A stretch of DNA of 64,000 nucleotides from CAZVFX01 sp964626565 (GCA_964626565.1 CAZVFX010000014.1:1-64000); one strand, 5' to 3'. Positions 27,890 through 36,282 are shown, counted from the first letter of the stretch. A program made the numbers and translations. Notes: generated by a model not told the origin, from the sequence alone.

Positions 27890-29731
27890 ATGCACCGTCT
27901 CTATACGATGGGAGTAATAGTTCTGGCCGCGCTGGCGCTGACGGCCTGTGCCACGGTGCCGCCGCCCCAGGAGGTCTCTCCTGCGGAGGAGCCGGATGAA
28001 ACCGCACCGACTGTGCTGGAGGCTGATGAGCCTGCCGGGGCCGTAGACGATCCGGCAGTTTCTGCCGATGAACCTGCTGCCGCGGAGGGTGAAGTTGTGC
28101 CCGTGGGAGCGGTTGAGCCGGAGCCGGCAGTGCCGGTCGTTGACTCTGGCGGCGGCTTGGACTCTCTGTGGCAGGACTATCGCATAGCCCGCGACTCGGG
28201 AGATTGGACCGGGGCCGAGCAGAAGCTGGCCGCCATTGTGCGTCTGGAGCCTGAAAGTGCACCCGGCCGTTACAGCCTCGCCGTGGTGCGGTCCCGCCTA
28301 GGACAATATGATAACGCGTACGAGCATGCGCGCGCGGCCTTCGAGCTGGACCCGAAAAATGTTCCGGCCGGGCTGCTGGTTGTGTCCCTGTCCGCCAAGC
28401 TCGGCAGCGTTGCCGGTGCCCAGGGATTCGTAGACGAAATTGCCGCCCGGGAATCCAAGAATGTCGATGTGCAGAATGTCCGGGTGGAGGTCCTCATTGC
28501 CAAGAAGGAGTACTTGAGGGCAATCGAACTGGCCCGCTCGTTGTTGAAACTGGACGAAGTGAACGTGTCGGTCATGAAGTCTCTGGCCAAGGCATATTTC
28601 ATGATGGGAAAGTACAAGACCGCCACCTACATCTTCAGGCGGGCGGAAGAGCTCACCAAGAACGACCCGGAGATTTTATATTACCGTGCCCTCATCGTGG
28701 ACCGCACCAGCAAGGACCGTGTCAAGGCGGTGGCGGCCTACCGCGCCGTACTGGCGGTCAAGCCGGATTTCCCGGAGGCGCACAACAATCTGGGGTTGGT
28801 ATTCTACGGCACCCGTAACTACGAACCGGCAGCTCAGGAGTTTGCGTTGGCGCTGGCCACGGCGCCTGATTTTGTCGAAGCGAAGCTGAATCTGGCTAAT
28901 TCGCAGCGAGGCATGAAGCAGTATGCCGAGGCCGAAAGTACCTATCGGGCGATCATCGAGGCGCACGCCCAGTTCGGCGAGGCTTACTTCAACCTGGGCT
29001 TGATGTACCTTGAGAACGAGTTCGGGGGGTTGAGCCGGGATGAACTTCTATCCCGGGCGGTTGAGTATTTGCGTCGTTACAAGGATGTTTCCGGCTCTCA
29101 TGGGGCTGGTGGCCCTGCGGACCAGTACATAAAGGAAGCGCTGGATCTGGCCAAGCAGGTTGAGACGGCCAGGGAGGAAGAGGCGAAGTACAAAGCTGAG
29201 CAGGAAGCCAAATTTCTGCAGTTGAAGCCCGACGTTGAGGTTGTGATTACGGATCTGGCCGGTATGCGTGAGAACATCGCGAAGCATATGGAGTGTTGGA
29301 AGGCAAAGGCCAATATGGACAAGTTCAACGAATTCCAGACGCTTGTGACGGAGTTTGACGACCTCGTTGGGGGGCCTGCGGCCGACCTCAAGAGTGCGTT
29401 GGACAACAAGTTGCCGGACGATATGGAGTACATCATGGAGGATATTAACATTCTCCTTGAGGAATTCAGACCTAAGGTCGACGAAGCCTTTGCCGAGCCG
29501 TGCGAGATGGAACCTGAGCCCGAGCCTGAGCCCGAGCCAGAGCCGGCGGTGGTTGAACCGGCTGCTCCTGCGGAGCCGGGACTGCCGGTGGTGGAACCTG
29601 AACCTGAGCCGGTGGTGGAGCCGGGTGCGGAGCCGGTGGAGTCTCTCTACGGCGAGCCTGCGGTTGAGCCGGAACCAGAGGCTCCTCCCATCGAGCCGGA
29701 AGCCCCTCCCATCGAGCCGGAAGGCCCCTGA
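27890..29731 (+). CDS. TPR lipoprotein, GltE/AglT-like
   Basis: A 613-residue predicted lipoprotein. The signal has the lipobox ALTAC, then an acidic Pro/Glu linker, then TPR units at about residues 85-390 (AVVRSRLGQYDNAYEHARAA, AYFMMGKYKTATYIFRRAEE, NLGLVFYGTRNYEPAAQEFA, YFNLGLMYLENEFGGLSRDE). A coiled-coil-like section and a C-terminal PEPEPEP-rich tail end it. M. xanthus GltE (AglT) is likewise a TPR lipoprotein encoded next to GltD. Three in-frame starts are available (GTG 27878, ATG 27884, ATG 27890); the last has GAGG six bases upstream and begins the signal peptide. The first overlaps the previous stop, so coupling is likely whichever is used. Confidence 0.78.
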   Translation: MHRLYTMGVIVLAALALTACATVPPPQEVSPAEEPDETAPTVLEADEPAGAVDDPAVSADEPAAAEGEVVPVGAVEPEPAVPVVDSGGGLDSLWQDYRIARDSGDWTGAEQKLAAIVRLEPESAPGRYSLAVVRSRLGQYDNAYEHARAAFELDPKNVPAGLLVVSLSAKLGSVAGAQGFVDEIAARESKNVDVQNVRVEVLIAKKEYLRAIELARSLLKLDEVNVSVMKSLAKAYFMMGKYKTATYIFRRAEELTKNDPEILYYRALIVDRTSKDRVKAVAAYRAVLAVKPDFPEAHNNLGLVFYGTRNYEPAAQEFALALATAPDFVEAKLNLANSQRGMKQYAEAESTYRAIIEAHAQFGEAYFNLGLMYLENEFGGLSRDELLSRAVEYLRRYKDVSGSHGAGGPADQYIKEALDLAKQVETAREEEAKYKAEQEAKFLQLKPDVEVVITDLAGMRENIAKHMECWKAKANMDKFNEFQTLVTEFDDLVGGPAADLKSALDNKLPDDMEYIMEDINILLEEFRPKVDEAFAEPCEMEPEPEPEPEPEPAVVEPAAPAEPGLPVVEPEPEPVVEPGAEPVESLYGEPAVEPEPEAPPIEPEAPPIEPEGP

Positions 29732-29895
29732 GGTGATATTGGGGACGGTTTCCAGAGTCGGACCTTGCGCCTTTCTGTGGCCGGGAACATTGGTTGTAGC
29801 GGGGTGTCGTAGTACCGGAGCAGCAGCAGGAATAAGGGGCGCTGCAGGCGGTAGTTTTCGCGCCGGTTTTCGCGGGGCAGATGAGGTATGGAATC

Positions 29896-30201
29896 ATGGC
29901 GAGAAAAGTGTTTGACTGGTTAGTAAAATTTGGTATTATGGGTGCCGTTATCGTCTTAGGGGTTGCGCTCGCTGAAGGGCAGGGCCGCCCGGTTGGTAAG
30001 AAGGCGGCCAAGTCGAAGGTGGTCACCGAGGAAGGCGCCGGGGAAGAGGATGAGTCGGGTGTGATTGAAATTGTTGTGAAGATCCCGAAGCCTGAGGCGC
30101 TCATCTTTTCCAACCGGATGAAGACCAGGTACAAGGAGTTGGGCTACGAAAAGAGTTTCGTAGACAAGATTATAGATTCGGCAAAGCATTCGCCGTTTTG
30201 A
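29896..30201 (+). CDS. Small single-TM envelope protein (GltF-position)
   Basis: A 101-residue protein with one hydrophobic segment (LVKFGIMGAVIVLGVALAEG) that could be an uncleaved anchor or a signal peptide. It has a basic then acidic linker and a C-terminal motif ending FVDKIIDSAKHSPF. It lies between the GltE-like lipoprotein and the TolQ-like gene, where a short component such as GltF would be expected, but I see no clear sequence signature. An in-frame ATG at 29881 is possible; ATG 29896 has GAGG at a suitable distance. The coding region contains a promoter-like sequence at 29912-29939. Confidence 0.65.
   Translation: MARKVFDWLVKFGIMGAVIVLGVALAEGQGRPVGKKAAKSKVVTEEGAGEEDESGVIEIVVKIPKPEALIFSNRMKTRYKELGYEKSFVDKIIDSAKHSPF
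29912..29939 (+). promoter_or_regulatory. Possible intragenic sigma70 promoter ahead of the motor genes
   Basis: TTGACT at 29912-29917, a 16-base spacer and TATTAT at 29934-29939. It lies inside the small TM gene, where coding for a hydrophobic helix makes AT-rich matches more likely by chance. If active it would transcribe the TolQ/TolR-like genes separately from the upstream TPR genes. Confidence 0.3.
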
Positions 30202-30212
30202 GGTGAAATTGT

Positions 30213-30229
30213 TCAATACCGGGTATTGA
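30213..30229 (+). other. Inverted repeat before the TolQ-like gene
   Basis: TCAATA and TATTGA flank a five-base CCGGG loop. It sits immediately upstream of a strong AAAGGAGGAAGG ribosome site. It could form a small stem-loop affecting translation of the TolQ-like subunit or be a protein-binding palindrome. No T-run follows. Confidence 0.4.
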
Positions 30230-30244
30230 GAAAGGAGGAAGGAA

Positions 30245-30904
30245 ATGGATTACATTGCAAGGGCATTCGCAGAGGGTTTTCCCTGGATGCATGCGATTCT
30301 GCTGACCGCGATTATTGCTCTGGCCATCATCATCGAACGCTTCATCTTCCTGTTCTTCAGGTACAACATCAACGCTCGGGCATTCATGGCCCAGGTGCAG
30401 AAGTTGGTCATGGGCAACAACATTGACAGAGCTATCAAGCTTTGCAATGCGGCGCCGAATGCGGCGCTGGCTCGTGTTGTCAAGGCGGGCCTGACGCGTG
30501 CCAACAAGGGCGAGCGCGAGATTCACAATGCGCTGGAAGAAGCTACCCTCGATGTGATTCCGCTGGTGCAGAAGCGCACGGGAACCCTGCAGGCCATCGC
30601 GAATATCGCGACGATGCTCGGGCTGCTCGGTACGGTTGTGGGAATGATCCAGGCGTTTGACGCTCTGGCCAACGTTTCCGCCGACAAGCGGCAGGAAGCG
30701 CTGGGTCGCAACATCGCACTCGCCATGAACACCACGGCATTCGGCCTGATTGTGGCGATTCCGTGCTTGTTTGCGTTTGTGTTCCTGGCCAACGTGACGA
30801 AGAAGATTGTCGACGAGATTGACCAGTACTCGGTCAAACTCGAGAACCTTCTCACGTACCGCCTGAAGGGCGGCGGCGCCGAAGACGCAGGCGAGCGCAA
30901 GTAG
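30245..30904 (+). CDS. MotA/TolQ/ExbB family proton-channel subunit, AglR-like
   Basis: A 219-residue inner-membrane protein with three TM helices: about 15-38 (ILLTAIIALAIIIERFIFLF), about 118-143 and about 160-187. The family signature LGLLGTVVGMIQAF and the third-helix NTTAFGLIVAIP are intact. TolQ/ExbB proteins form a pentamer around two TolR/ExbD helices and convert proton flow into movement. The presence of two ExbD-like genes downstream matches the AglR-AglQ-AglS motor of M. xanthus that powers gliding and spore-coat assembly. It has the strongest ribosome site in the cluster, in line with a 5:2 subunit ratio. Confidence 0.9.
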   Translation: MDYIARAFAEGFPWMHAILLTAIIALAIIIERFIFLFFRYNINARAFMAQVQKLVMGNNIDRAIKLCNAAPNAALARVVKAGLTRANKGEREIHNALEEATLDVIPLVQKRTGTLQAIANIATMLGLLGTVVGMIQAFDALANVSADKRQEALGRNIALAMNTTAFGLIVAIPCLFAFVFLANVTKKIVDEIDQYSVKLENLLTYRLKGGGAEDAGERK

Positions 30905-30921
30905 TACGCAGATGACCTTTG

Positions 30922-30940
30922 CGCGGCGGTATGAGCCGCG
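30922..30940 (+). other. Hairpin between TolQ-like and first TolR-like gene
   Basis: CGCGGC at 30922-30927 pairs perfectly with GCCGCG at 30935-30940 across a seven-base loop, in a 74-base intercistronic gap. There is no following T-run. It may slow ribosomes, protect the upstream mRNA end or lower expression of downstream genes. Confidence 0.45.
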
Positions 30941-30978
30941 GCGTAGACGTTTGTCGCGAAGAGCCATAGGAGAAGGCA

Positions 30979-31608
30979 ATGGCAACACCTTCCGGACGTG
31001 CCCACAAGGCTGAAGCGGATCTGGGCGACCCCGATCTCATTCCCATCATGAGCATTATGTGCATCCTGATTCCGGTGCTCATCTTCTCGTTCACCATGTT
31101 CGAAGTGAAGGTTCAGGAGATTTCACTGCCCAAATTCGGTGGTCCGAGTTCCGGCGCGAAGTCGAAGGTTCTGAACCTGGCACTGCTGGTGGATCGGGAC
31201 CAGTTCATCATTAAGATTCAGGGCGGCGGGAAGGAAGCCAAAGAGATCACCATCAAGAAGCGGAAGTTTAAGAATTGTCCTTCCGAGGTGTCCTGCGACG
31301 AGTGTGTCGGGGAAACCTATGAAGACTACGACTACCCGGGACTATACACAACGATGGTCAAGCTGAAGGATTCCAAGGACTTTGCCGAGGTGGATAGCAT
31401 CAACATCGGCGCAGAGAACCGGGTCCAGTGGAAGGTGCTTGCGCGGACCATCGACGCAGTGAGAGTGAAGTTGGACAAGCCGAAGTTCGAGACGATATGC
31501 GAGTACTCGCGGGCGGCAGCCTTGAAGGTGAAGACAACCGACGCGGACGGCAAAGAAGTCGAGAAGCCTGCGGAAATGTTCCCCAAGATCGTATTCGTGA
31601 TGTTGTAG
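30979..31608 (+). CDS. TolR/ExbD-like subunit lacking the membrane Asp (AglQ/AglS-like)
   Basis: A 209-residue protein with a short cytoplasmic N-terminus, one TM helix (about 20-40) and a periplasmic domain with strand patterns such as LNLALLVDRDQFIIKI. In TolR/ExbD the helix starts TPLVDVM with an Asp essential for proton flow. Here the equivalent reads IPIMSIM, with Ser25 (AGC at 31051-31053) in place of Asp. The neighbouring paralogue retains the Asp. An extra Cys-containing loop (NCPSEVSCDECVGE) is present in the periplasmic domain. Family membership is inferred from topology, position and helix alignment. It would act as the non-protonatable partner of a TolR-type heterodimer. Confidence 0.8.
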   Translation: MATPSGRAHKAEADLGDPDLIPIMSIMCILIPVLIFSFTMFEVKVQEISLPKFGGPSSGAKSKVLNLALLVDRDQFIIKIQGGGKEAKEITIKKRKFKNCPSEVSCDECVGETYEDYDYPGLYTTMVKLKDSKDFAEVDSINIGAENRVQWKVLARTIDAVRVKLDKPKFETICEYSRAAALKVKTTDADGKEVEKPAEMFPKIVFVML

Positions 31609-31622
31609 AGAGGGGGTTGTGA

Positions 31623-32336
31623 ATGGCTGATAATAATGACAAGATCCAGGCGGATGCTGCCGACGCCGCCGAGGAAGCGTGGAAAGAGGCGAAGCAGGAA
31701 GAAGCCCTCGCCCGGCGCCGAAAGCGTGGGGCCGGCGACAAACTGTCTCTGACCATCACCTCGCTGCTGGACATCATGACCATTATGCTGGTCTTTCTCT
31801 TGGTCAGCATCACGTCGGATCCCTTGAACGTAAAGCAAGACACGTTCATGCAGTTGGCTCCGTCCACGGCCAACATTTCTCCCAAGGACGATTCCATACC
31901 TATCGTCATAACCAAGGAACACATTCTCCTCGACAACAAGGCGATCGTGCAGGTGAACTGCACCATCGATAAGGGAGAATGCACCAAGGCCGATTTCGAG
32001 AAGTTGAACGTCTGTGACGCGGATCCGACGGAAGAGAACTGCCGCAAGGAAGTCATCTTCGAGATTGACAAACAGGACAAGGAGAAATCGGACCCCAACA
32101 GCCTCATTATCGAGCCCCTCAGAAAGGACCTTGAGCGGCTGGTCAAGCAGCAGATTGCGGAGGACGAGGCTCTCGGTAGAAAGTTCAAAGGAATTGTGAC
32201 GTTGATTGCCGACAAGGAGATTCCCTTCCGGCTGCTTATGGAAGTGATTTACACGGCCGGCAAGGTTGGCGTAAAGGGGAAAGGCGGCCTTTCCCAATTC
32301 AGATTCGCCATCCTTAAGGTCGGTTCGGGCGGGTAA
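31623..32336 (+). CDS. TolR/ExbD-like subunit with conserved Asp (AglS/AglQ-like)
   Basis: A 237-residue protein. A charged cytoplasmic N-terminus of about 40 residues leads into one TM helix with LTITSLLDIMTIMLVFLLVS, where Asp50 is the conserved proton-path residue of TolR/ExbD. The periplasmic domain includes PIVITKEHILLDNKAIVQV and the typical C-terminal pattern VTLIADKEIPFRLLMEVIYT. Two Cys (VNCTIDKGEC) form a possible disulfide in a loop. It is 14 bases after the first TolR-like gene. Together with the TolQ-like protein it forms the likely proton-driven motor. Confidence 0.88.
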   Translation: MADNNDKIQADAADAAEEAWKEAKQEEALARRRKRGAGDKLSLTITSLLDIMTIMLVFLLVSITSDPLNVKQDTFMQLAPSTANISPKDDSIPIVITKEHILLDNKAIVQVNCTIDKGECTKADFEKLNVCDADPTEENCRKEVIFEIDKQDKEKSDPNSLIIEPLRKDLERLVKQQIAEDEALGRKFKGIVTLIADKEIPFRLLMEVIYTAGKVGVKGKGGLSQFRFAILKVGSGG

Positions 32337-32342
32337 AGCATT

Positions 32343-32356
32343 CGGCACTCGTGCCG
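32343..32356 (+). other. Short inverted repeat after the motor genes
   Basis: CGGCA, loop CTCG, TGCCG directly after the stop of the second TolR-like gene. The stem is only five pairs and no T-run follows, so a classical terminator is unlikely. It may mark an mRNA 3' end or be incidental. Confidence 0.3.
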
Positions 32357-32389
32357 TATGAGTTAATCCGCATTTGAAGTGGAGTTTTT

Positions 32390-32417
32390 TTGAGCCGAAG
32401 CAAACCACTGCTATGAT
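32390..32417 (+). promoter_or_regulatory. Predicted promoter for the GltG/AgmX-like gene
   Basis: TTGAGC at 32390-32395, a 16-base spacer and TATGAT at 32412-32417. It predicts a leader of about 65 bases before ATG 32490, so this gene may be transcribed apart from the motor genes. Confidence 0.55.
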
Positions 32418-32489
32418 ATTCGGAGTGAAGGGTGCGGGTTGGGCGGGGTGTGAGTTTGGGGGAAAGACGCACTTTATGGACAAGCACTG

Positions 32490-34106
32490 ATGGCTAAGGA
32501 CAAAAAGCAGGAGAAGATCCTCAGAATTGGAGTCGTCCAGGGCGGACGAATCATAGAGGAACGTCTGCTACGGCACAAAGAAGCTGTTACGGTAGGCCAG
32601 TCTCCCAAAAACAAGTTCATGATCCCATCGCCCAGGGTGCCGATTACGTACACGCTTGTGGACGTAAAGAAGGGCCGCTACATCCTCTGCTTCGAGAAGG
32701 GGATGCTGGGCAAGATTCTGGTCGAAGAAGAAGTTCTCGACCTCAAGACGCTGGCCAAGCGAAAACTGGCGGAACGCAAGGACAACCGGTTCTCTTTTGG
32801 CCTGGACGAAGAGTCGCGTGGCAAGATAGTGCTGGGGGATGTTACACTGCTCTTCCAGTTTGTTACCCCGCCGCCGGAAGTTCCGAAGCTGCAGCTTCCG
32901 GCGGAGGCAAGAGGCGCGTGGTGGAGAAGCATAGACAGCGCCTTGTTGGCGACGTTCCTGATTGCTCTCATCGGGCTGGGCGGCAGCGGCGGCGGGCTTG
33001 ACGCCTGGTGGCGCTATACAGGCAGGTACCTGGCTCCTTCCAAGAAAGGGCAGCCGAAGATTTTCCAGACACTGGTTACTGCCCAGAAGTCCAAGGAAGA
33101 AAAGAAGGAGAAGAAGGAAGGAGAGGGCGAAGAGAAGAAAGAGAGTATCGCCGAGAGCCGTGAAGACGAGGCCGACAAGGTTACGGACAAATCCGCGCTT
33201 GACGAATTGGGAATCGGCGAGGACGAAGAGACCGACCCGTTGCTGTCGGATGCTGCGGACCTTGATGAGACGGACCTTGAGGCCAGCCTCGGCGAAGAGA
33301 TTGACGTCAGTGACGTGCGTGACCGGGTAAAGGAGAGCTTCAAGGAAGAAGCGCCCCGGCCGGGAGCGCTGAGTTCGGAAGAACGTATGGACCGTGCGAA
33401 GCGGCTGGTTTCCGACCGGACTGTAGTAGGCATGATCGGGTCCGATTTCGGAGTTGGCGACGGCGCTTTCGGCGACAGCCTGGCGGGCGGTTCCAACCGC
33501 ATCCAGAGCAGCTTCGGCGAGGGTGGACTGGTCGTTGGTGATCCCGGTGGCCTGCATAGCGACTACCTGGACGAAGGAGACGGGCTGGGCAGCATTGCCG
33601 ACGAGATGCGCGGCCCGGGCGGTTTCGGCGGCCCCGGCGGCGGCCCGGGCGGTCCCGGGCACCTCATTGCCTTGAAGCCCGAGGATTTGGGGCCGGAAAA
33701 GGGTCCGGGCAGCGTGGAAGTTATCAAGGGCCCCAAGAAGAAGCTCAAGGCCAAGAAGGTCAAGGTCAAAGAGAAGAAGTGGAAGTTGAGTCTCAGTTCG
33801 GGCCGGAGCTTTGTTGGCGGCAAAGTCGACAAGAAAGCGGTGAATAAGTACTTGCGGGCACGGCAGAGCGCATTCCAGAAGTGCTACACCATGGTGGCGC
33901 GCCGCAACCCCAATGTGGGAGGCAAACTGGTTTTGCGCATCAAGATCGACCTGTCGGGACGGGCCACTGCCCGAGTTGTATCCGACAAGACCGGTGACCC
34001 GGCCCTTGCCAAGTGTATCCTGGGCAAGATTCGCCAGTGGTCCTTCCCCAAGCCGGCCGGCAAGAGCGTCGAGTTTGTCGTTCCGTTCGTCTTCCGCTCT
34101 TTGTAG
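32490..34106 (+). CDS. TonB-like energy transducer with AgmX/PglI C-terminal domain, GltG-like
   Basis: A 538-residue protein. Residues 1-125 are a cytoplasmic beta-rich domain with FHA-like features (EAVTVGQSPKNKFMIPSP and KIVLGDVTLLFQF). One TM helix lies at about 150-166. A long Lys/Glu-rich then Gly-rich region (about 190-400) follows, with a basic stretch near 410-430. Residues 440-538 are an AgmX/PglI-type C-terminal domain with paired Cys (FQKCY and LAKCI) and the ending IRQWSFPKPAGKSVEFVVPF. In the gliding and Nfs machines GltG and GltJ have this plan and link the AglRQS motor to periplasmic and outer-membrane partners. The FHA-like assignment is tentative. Confidence 0.82.
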   Translation: MAKDKKQEKILRIGVVQGGRIIEERLLRHKEAVTVGQSPKNKFMIPSPRVPITYTLVDVKKGRYILCFEKGMLGKILVEEEVLDLKTLAKRKLAERKDNRFSFGLDEESRGKIVLGDVTLLFQFVTPPPEVPKLQLPAEARGAWWRSIDSALLATFLIALIGLGGSGGGLDAWWRYTGRYLAPSKKGQPKIFQTLVTAQKSKEEKKEKKEGEGEEKKESIAESREDEADKVTDKSALDELGIGEDEETDPLLSDAADLDETDLEASLGEEIDVSDVRDRVKESFKEEAPRPGALSSEERMDRAKRLVSDRTVVGMIGSDFGVGDGAFGDSLAGGSNRIQSSFGEGGLVVGDPGGLHSDYLDEGDGLGSIADEMRGPGGFGGPGGGPGGPGHLIALKPEDLGPEKGPGSVEVIKGPKKKLKAKKVKVKEKKWKLSLSSGRSFVGGKVDKKAVNKYLRARQSAFQKCYTMVARRNPNVGGKLVLRIKIDLSGRATARVVSDKTGDPALAKCILGKIRQWSFPKPAGKSVEFVVPFVFRSL

Positions 34107-34152
34107 CGTCATAGTTTTCCGGCGGCCAAGGCATCTTTTCTTTGGTCGCTAC

Positions 34153-34181
34153 TTGCATTGGAACCTAAGAGAAGTTATAAA
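34153..34181 (+). promoter_or_regulatory. Predicted promoter for the 34.2 kb gene
   Basis: TTGCAT at 34153-34158, a 17-base spacer and TATAAA at 34176-34181 in the 136-base gap. It predicts a leader of about 55 bases to ATG 34243. Confidence 0.55.
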
Positions 34182-34242
34182 CTAATATAGATGAGCCGTT
34201 TGGACGTTAAGATGACAGCGGAATAATTTTGGAGGGTGCGCC

Positions 34243-34776
34243 ATGAGGCAGGTCGGGCGGTTACTTCTTGCATCACTGTTGCTGGCGGTTTGGCTCCCGG
34301 TCTCCGCAGTTGAGGCCAAAGACGAATTGACCATGCAGCAGATGAAAGTCCGGGGCGAGAAGCTCGTCACCCAGATGCGCGACATGCGTGACGTGGGGGA
34401 AAGCGGCTTGCGAAAGGCCCGTGGAGATAAGGACCTCTCCAGAATGGACTGCATCAACGAAGCGCTCATTGCGCTGAAAGGCGTGTTGAAGCTTGGCGAA
34501 GATTATCTTTACGACATGAAAGCTGAGTACGACCGGGGCAATCGCAAGGGCGTGCAGTCAAGCTATGTCAAGATCACTATCGCCATGAAGAAGATAGAGA
34601 GCCTCGATGCCAGGCTTAGAAGCTGCGGTGGCCCTCATGAAGAAGGGGTAGTTGAGGGTAAGCCCATCATTGAACGCACGATGGATTCCGACCTTCCCGA
34701 TCAGGACCCGCTGGAAGGGCTGGAGAGCGACCCCATGTTTGTCGAGCGGCCTCCGGTAGCGAGTCCGTACGAGTAG
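34243..34776 (+). CDS. Small exported helical protein of unknown function
   Basis: A 177-residue protein with a signal peptide ending AVEAKDE. Residues 30-130 are charged amphipathic helix (KVRGEKLVTQMRDMRDVGES, AEYDRGNRKGVQSSYVKI) with two Cys at about 67 and 127 that could pair. The last 50 residues are an acidic, Pro-rich tail. I do not recognise a family. GGAGGG precedes the ATG. It lies between the GltG-like gene and the polysaccharide-export genes and has its own predicted promoter, so a role in either system is possible. Confidence 0.65.
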   Translation: MRQVGRLLLASLLLAVWLPVSAVEAKDELTMQQMKVRGEKLVTQMRDMRDVGESGLRKARGDKDLSRMDCINEALIALKGVLKLGEDYLYDMKAEYDRGNRKGVQSSYVKITIAMKKIESLDARLRSCGGPHEEGVVEGKPIIERTMDSDLPDQDPLEGLESDPMFVERPPVASPYE

Positions 34777-34835
34777 GTCTCAGGCAAAAAAGGGGCAATT
34801 CAGGGAAAACTGGACGAAAAAAGGGCAGAAAACAC

Positions 34836-34864
34836 TTGCGGCCTGCCCTCGGCTGTGTTACATA
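34836..34864 (+). promoter_or_regulatory. Predicted promoter for the polysaccharide-export genes
   Basis: TTGCGG at 34836-34841, a 17-base spacer and TACATA at 34859-34864. It would give a leader of about 20 bases before ATG 34891 and could drive the beta-barrel and OPX genes. Confidence 0.45.
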
Positions 34865-34890
34865 CAGAATCAATTCTCAGTGAGAGCTGA

Positions 34891-36282
34891 ATGAGAAAAT
34901 CCGGACTTTTGTTATACATAGTAGTTGCATTGGGCGTTCTTCACGCTGGAGAAGCCTCTGCTCAGTTCTTGGGCGGCACCGGCGCACTGAAGCTTCCGCC
35001 CCGGCCCATGAAGCTCGGAGTCCACACCGACGATTTTGTCCTCTTGCCGACGTTTGTCCTTGGCATGGCCTATGACACAAACGTGTTCTACGAGGACGTT
35101 AGCGACTATGAAGAACCCAACAGTTCGCCGCTGCTGAAGGTCGGCCCCGGGTTGACCATCATCAACCGGAACACCCGCAACCTCAAGGTCAAGTTCAGCG
35201 GCAACGCATACGTCGACTACTACCTGGCAGACAGCGAGACAGTGTCGGAGCACAGCAATTTCGGCGGAGACGTCGGCATTGCTGCGACCTTCTTCAACAG
35301 TGGACCGTTCTCTCTTACCCTCCGGGAGAGGTTCAGGAGGGCCTTGGAGAGGCGCAACGGCCAAACCGGTTCCAACTTCAACCGACACTTGAACAGAGTC
35401 GGTGCGGGTGCGGTGTTCAAGCCGGGCGGAGGTGCGCTCGAGATTCGCACCGATTACGATTTTGTCGCCGACTTGTTCAGCGATACGACCAAGGACTGGG
35501 GCGACCTCGTCTATCACGATGTCAGGTTGCGGGCCAGTTGGAAGTTCTTCCCCTTCACCGCGGTTTTGGCCGAGGGGAATTGGCAGGTGCGGGACTACCT
35601 GAGTGACGGTCACGGATACTACGGTGAACTTACCGATAACACTCCGCTGAAGGGCCGAATCGGAATCAACGGCTTCATCACGAAGAAGCTGTCGTTCATG
35701 GCGCTGGTAGGGTGGGGGCATTCGTTCCACGCTGAGCGTACCGTGGACCCTCAGGAAACTGCTGAAACTCCAGACGCCAACCAGAGCTTCAACTCCGTCA
35801 TCGGCGAAGCGAGACTCTCTTTGCGCTTCTCCCCGAATACGATTCTTCAGGGCGGCTACGTCCGTGATTTTCGGGACAGCCTCTTTTCCAATTTCGTCTC
35901 GTATCACAAGTTCTATGGAAACTTCCAGCAGCGCATCGCCAGCCGTGTTGATGTCGAACTGGACGTAGCGTACCTCTATCTCACGTATGCCCAATTGCCA
36001 CGCAGCTATCTGTACAACGCTCAGTCGGATGCGGTTACCGGTTTGCTGGGCGCAGGGTGGGACCGCACCGATATCCTCCTGGTGGGCCAGATGAAGACCA
36101 CTGTGGATATTACCCGGGCGTTGGGTCTGGAGTTGCTGTATCGGATGGAGTTGAACAACGAGCCGTTCAACAGCGACGCAAAATTCGGCGTTCGCCGAAC
36201 CGAGGCGGACGGCACGACGATAGAGGACTACCTTGCCTACAACCGGCACTTCATCCTTGGCAGCCTGGTTGTGCGCTACTAG
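34891..36282 (+). CDS. Outer-membrane beta-barrel associated with polysaccharide export
   Basis: A 463-residue protein with a signal peptide ending ASAQFL. The mature part is made of alternating hydrophobic/polar strands rich in aromatic residues (LKVKFSGNAYVDYYLADS, LELLYRMELNNEPF) and ends with a terminal-strand motif (FILGSLVVRY), as expected of an outer-membrane barrel. It is three bases upstream of an OPX protein that lacks its own membrane helix. In M. xanthus such OPX proteins work with separate beta-barrels (the Wzp type), which form the outer-membrane pore. The barrel is confident; the exporter pairing is inferred from gene order. Confidence 0.82.
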   Translation: MRKSGLLLYIVVALGVLHAGEASAQFLGGTGALKLPPRPMKLGVHTDDFVLLPTFVLGMAYDTNVFYEDVSDYEEPNSSPLLKVGPGLTIINRNTRNLKVKFSGNAYVDYYLADSETVSEHSNFGGDVGIAATFFNSGPFSLTLRERFRRALERRNGQTGSNFNRHLNRVGAGAVFKPGGGALEIRTDYDFVADLFSDTTKDWGDLVYHDVRLRASWKFFPFTAVLAEGNWQVRDYLSDGHGYYGELTDNTPLKGRIGINGFITKKLSFMALVGWGHSFHAERTVDPQETAETPDANQSFNSVIGEARLSLRFSPNTILQGGYVRDFRDSLFSNFVSYHKFYGNFQQRIASRVDVELDVAYLYLTYAQLPRSYLYNAQSDAVTGLLGAGWDRTDILLVGQMKTTVDITRALGLELLYRMELNNEPFNSDAKFGVRRTEADGTTIEDYLAYNRHFILGSLVVRY

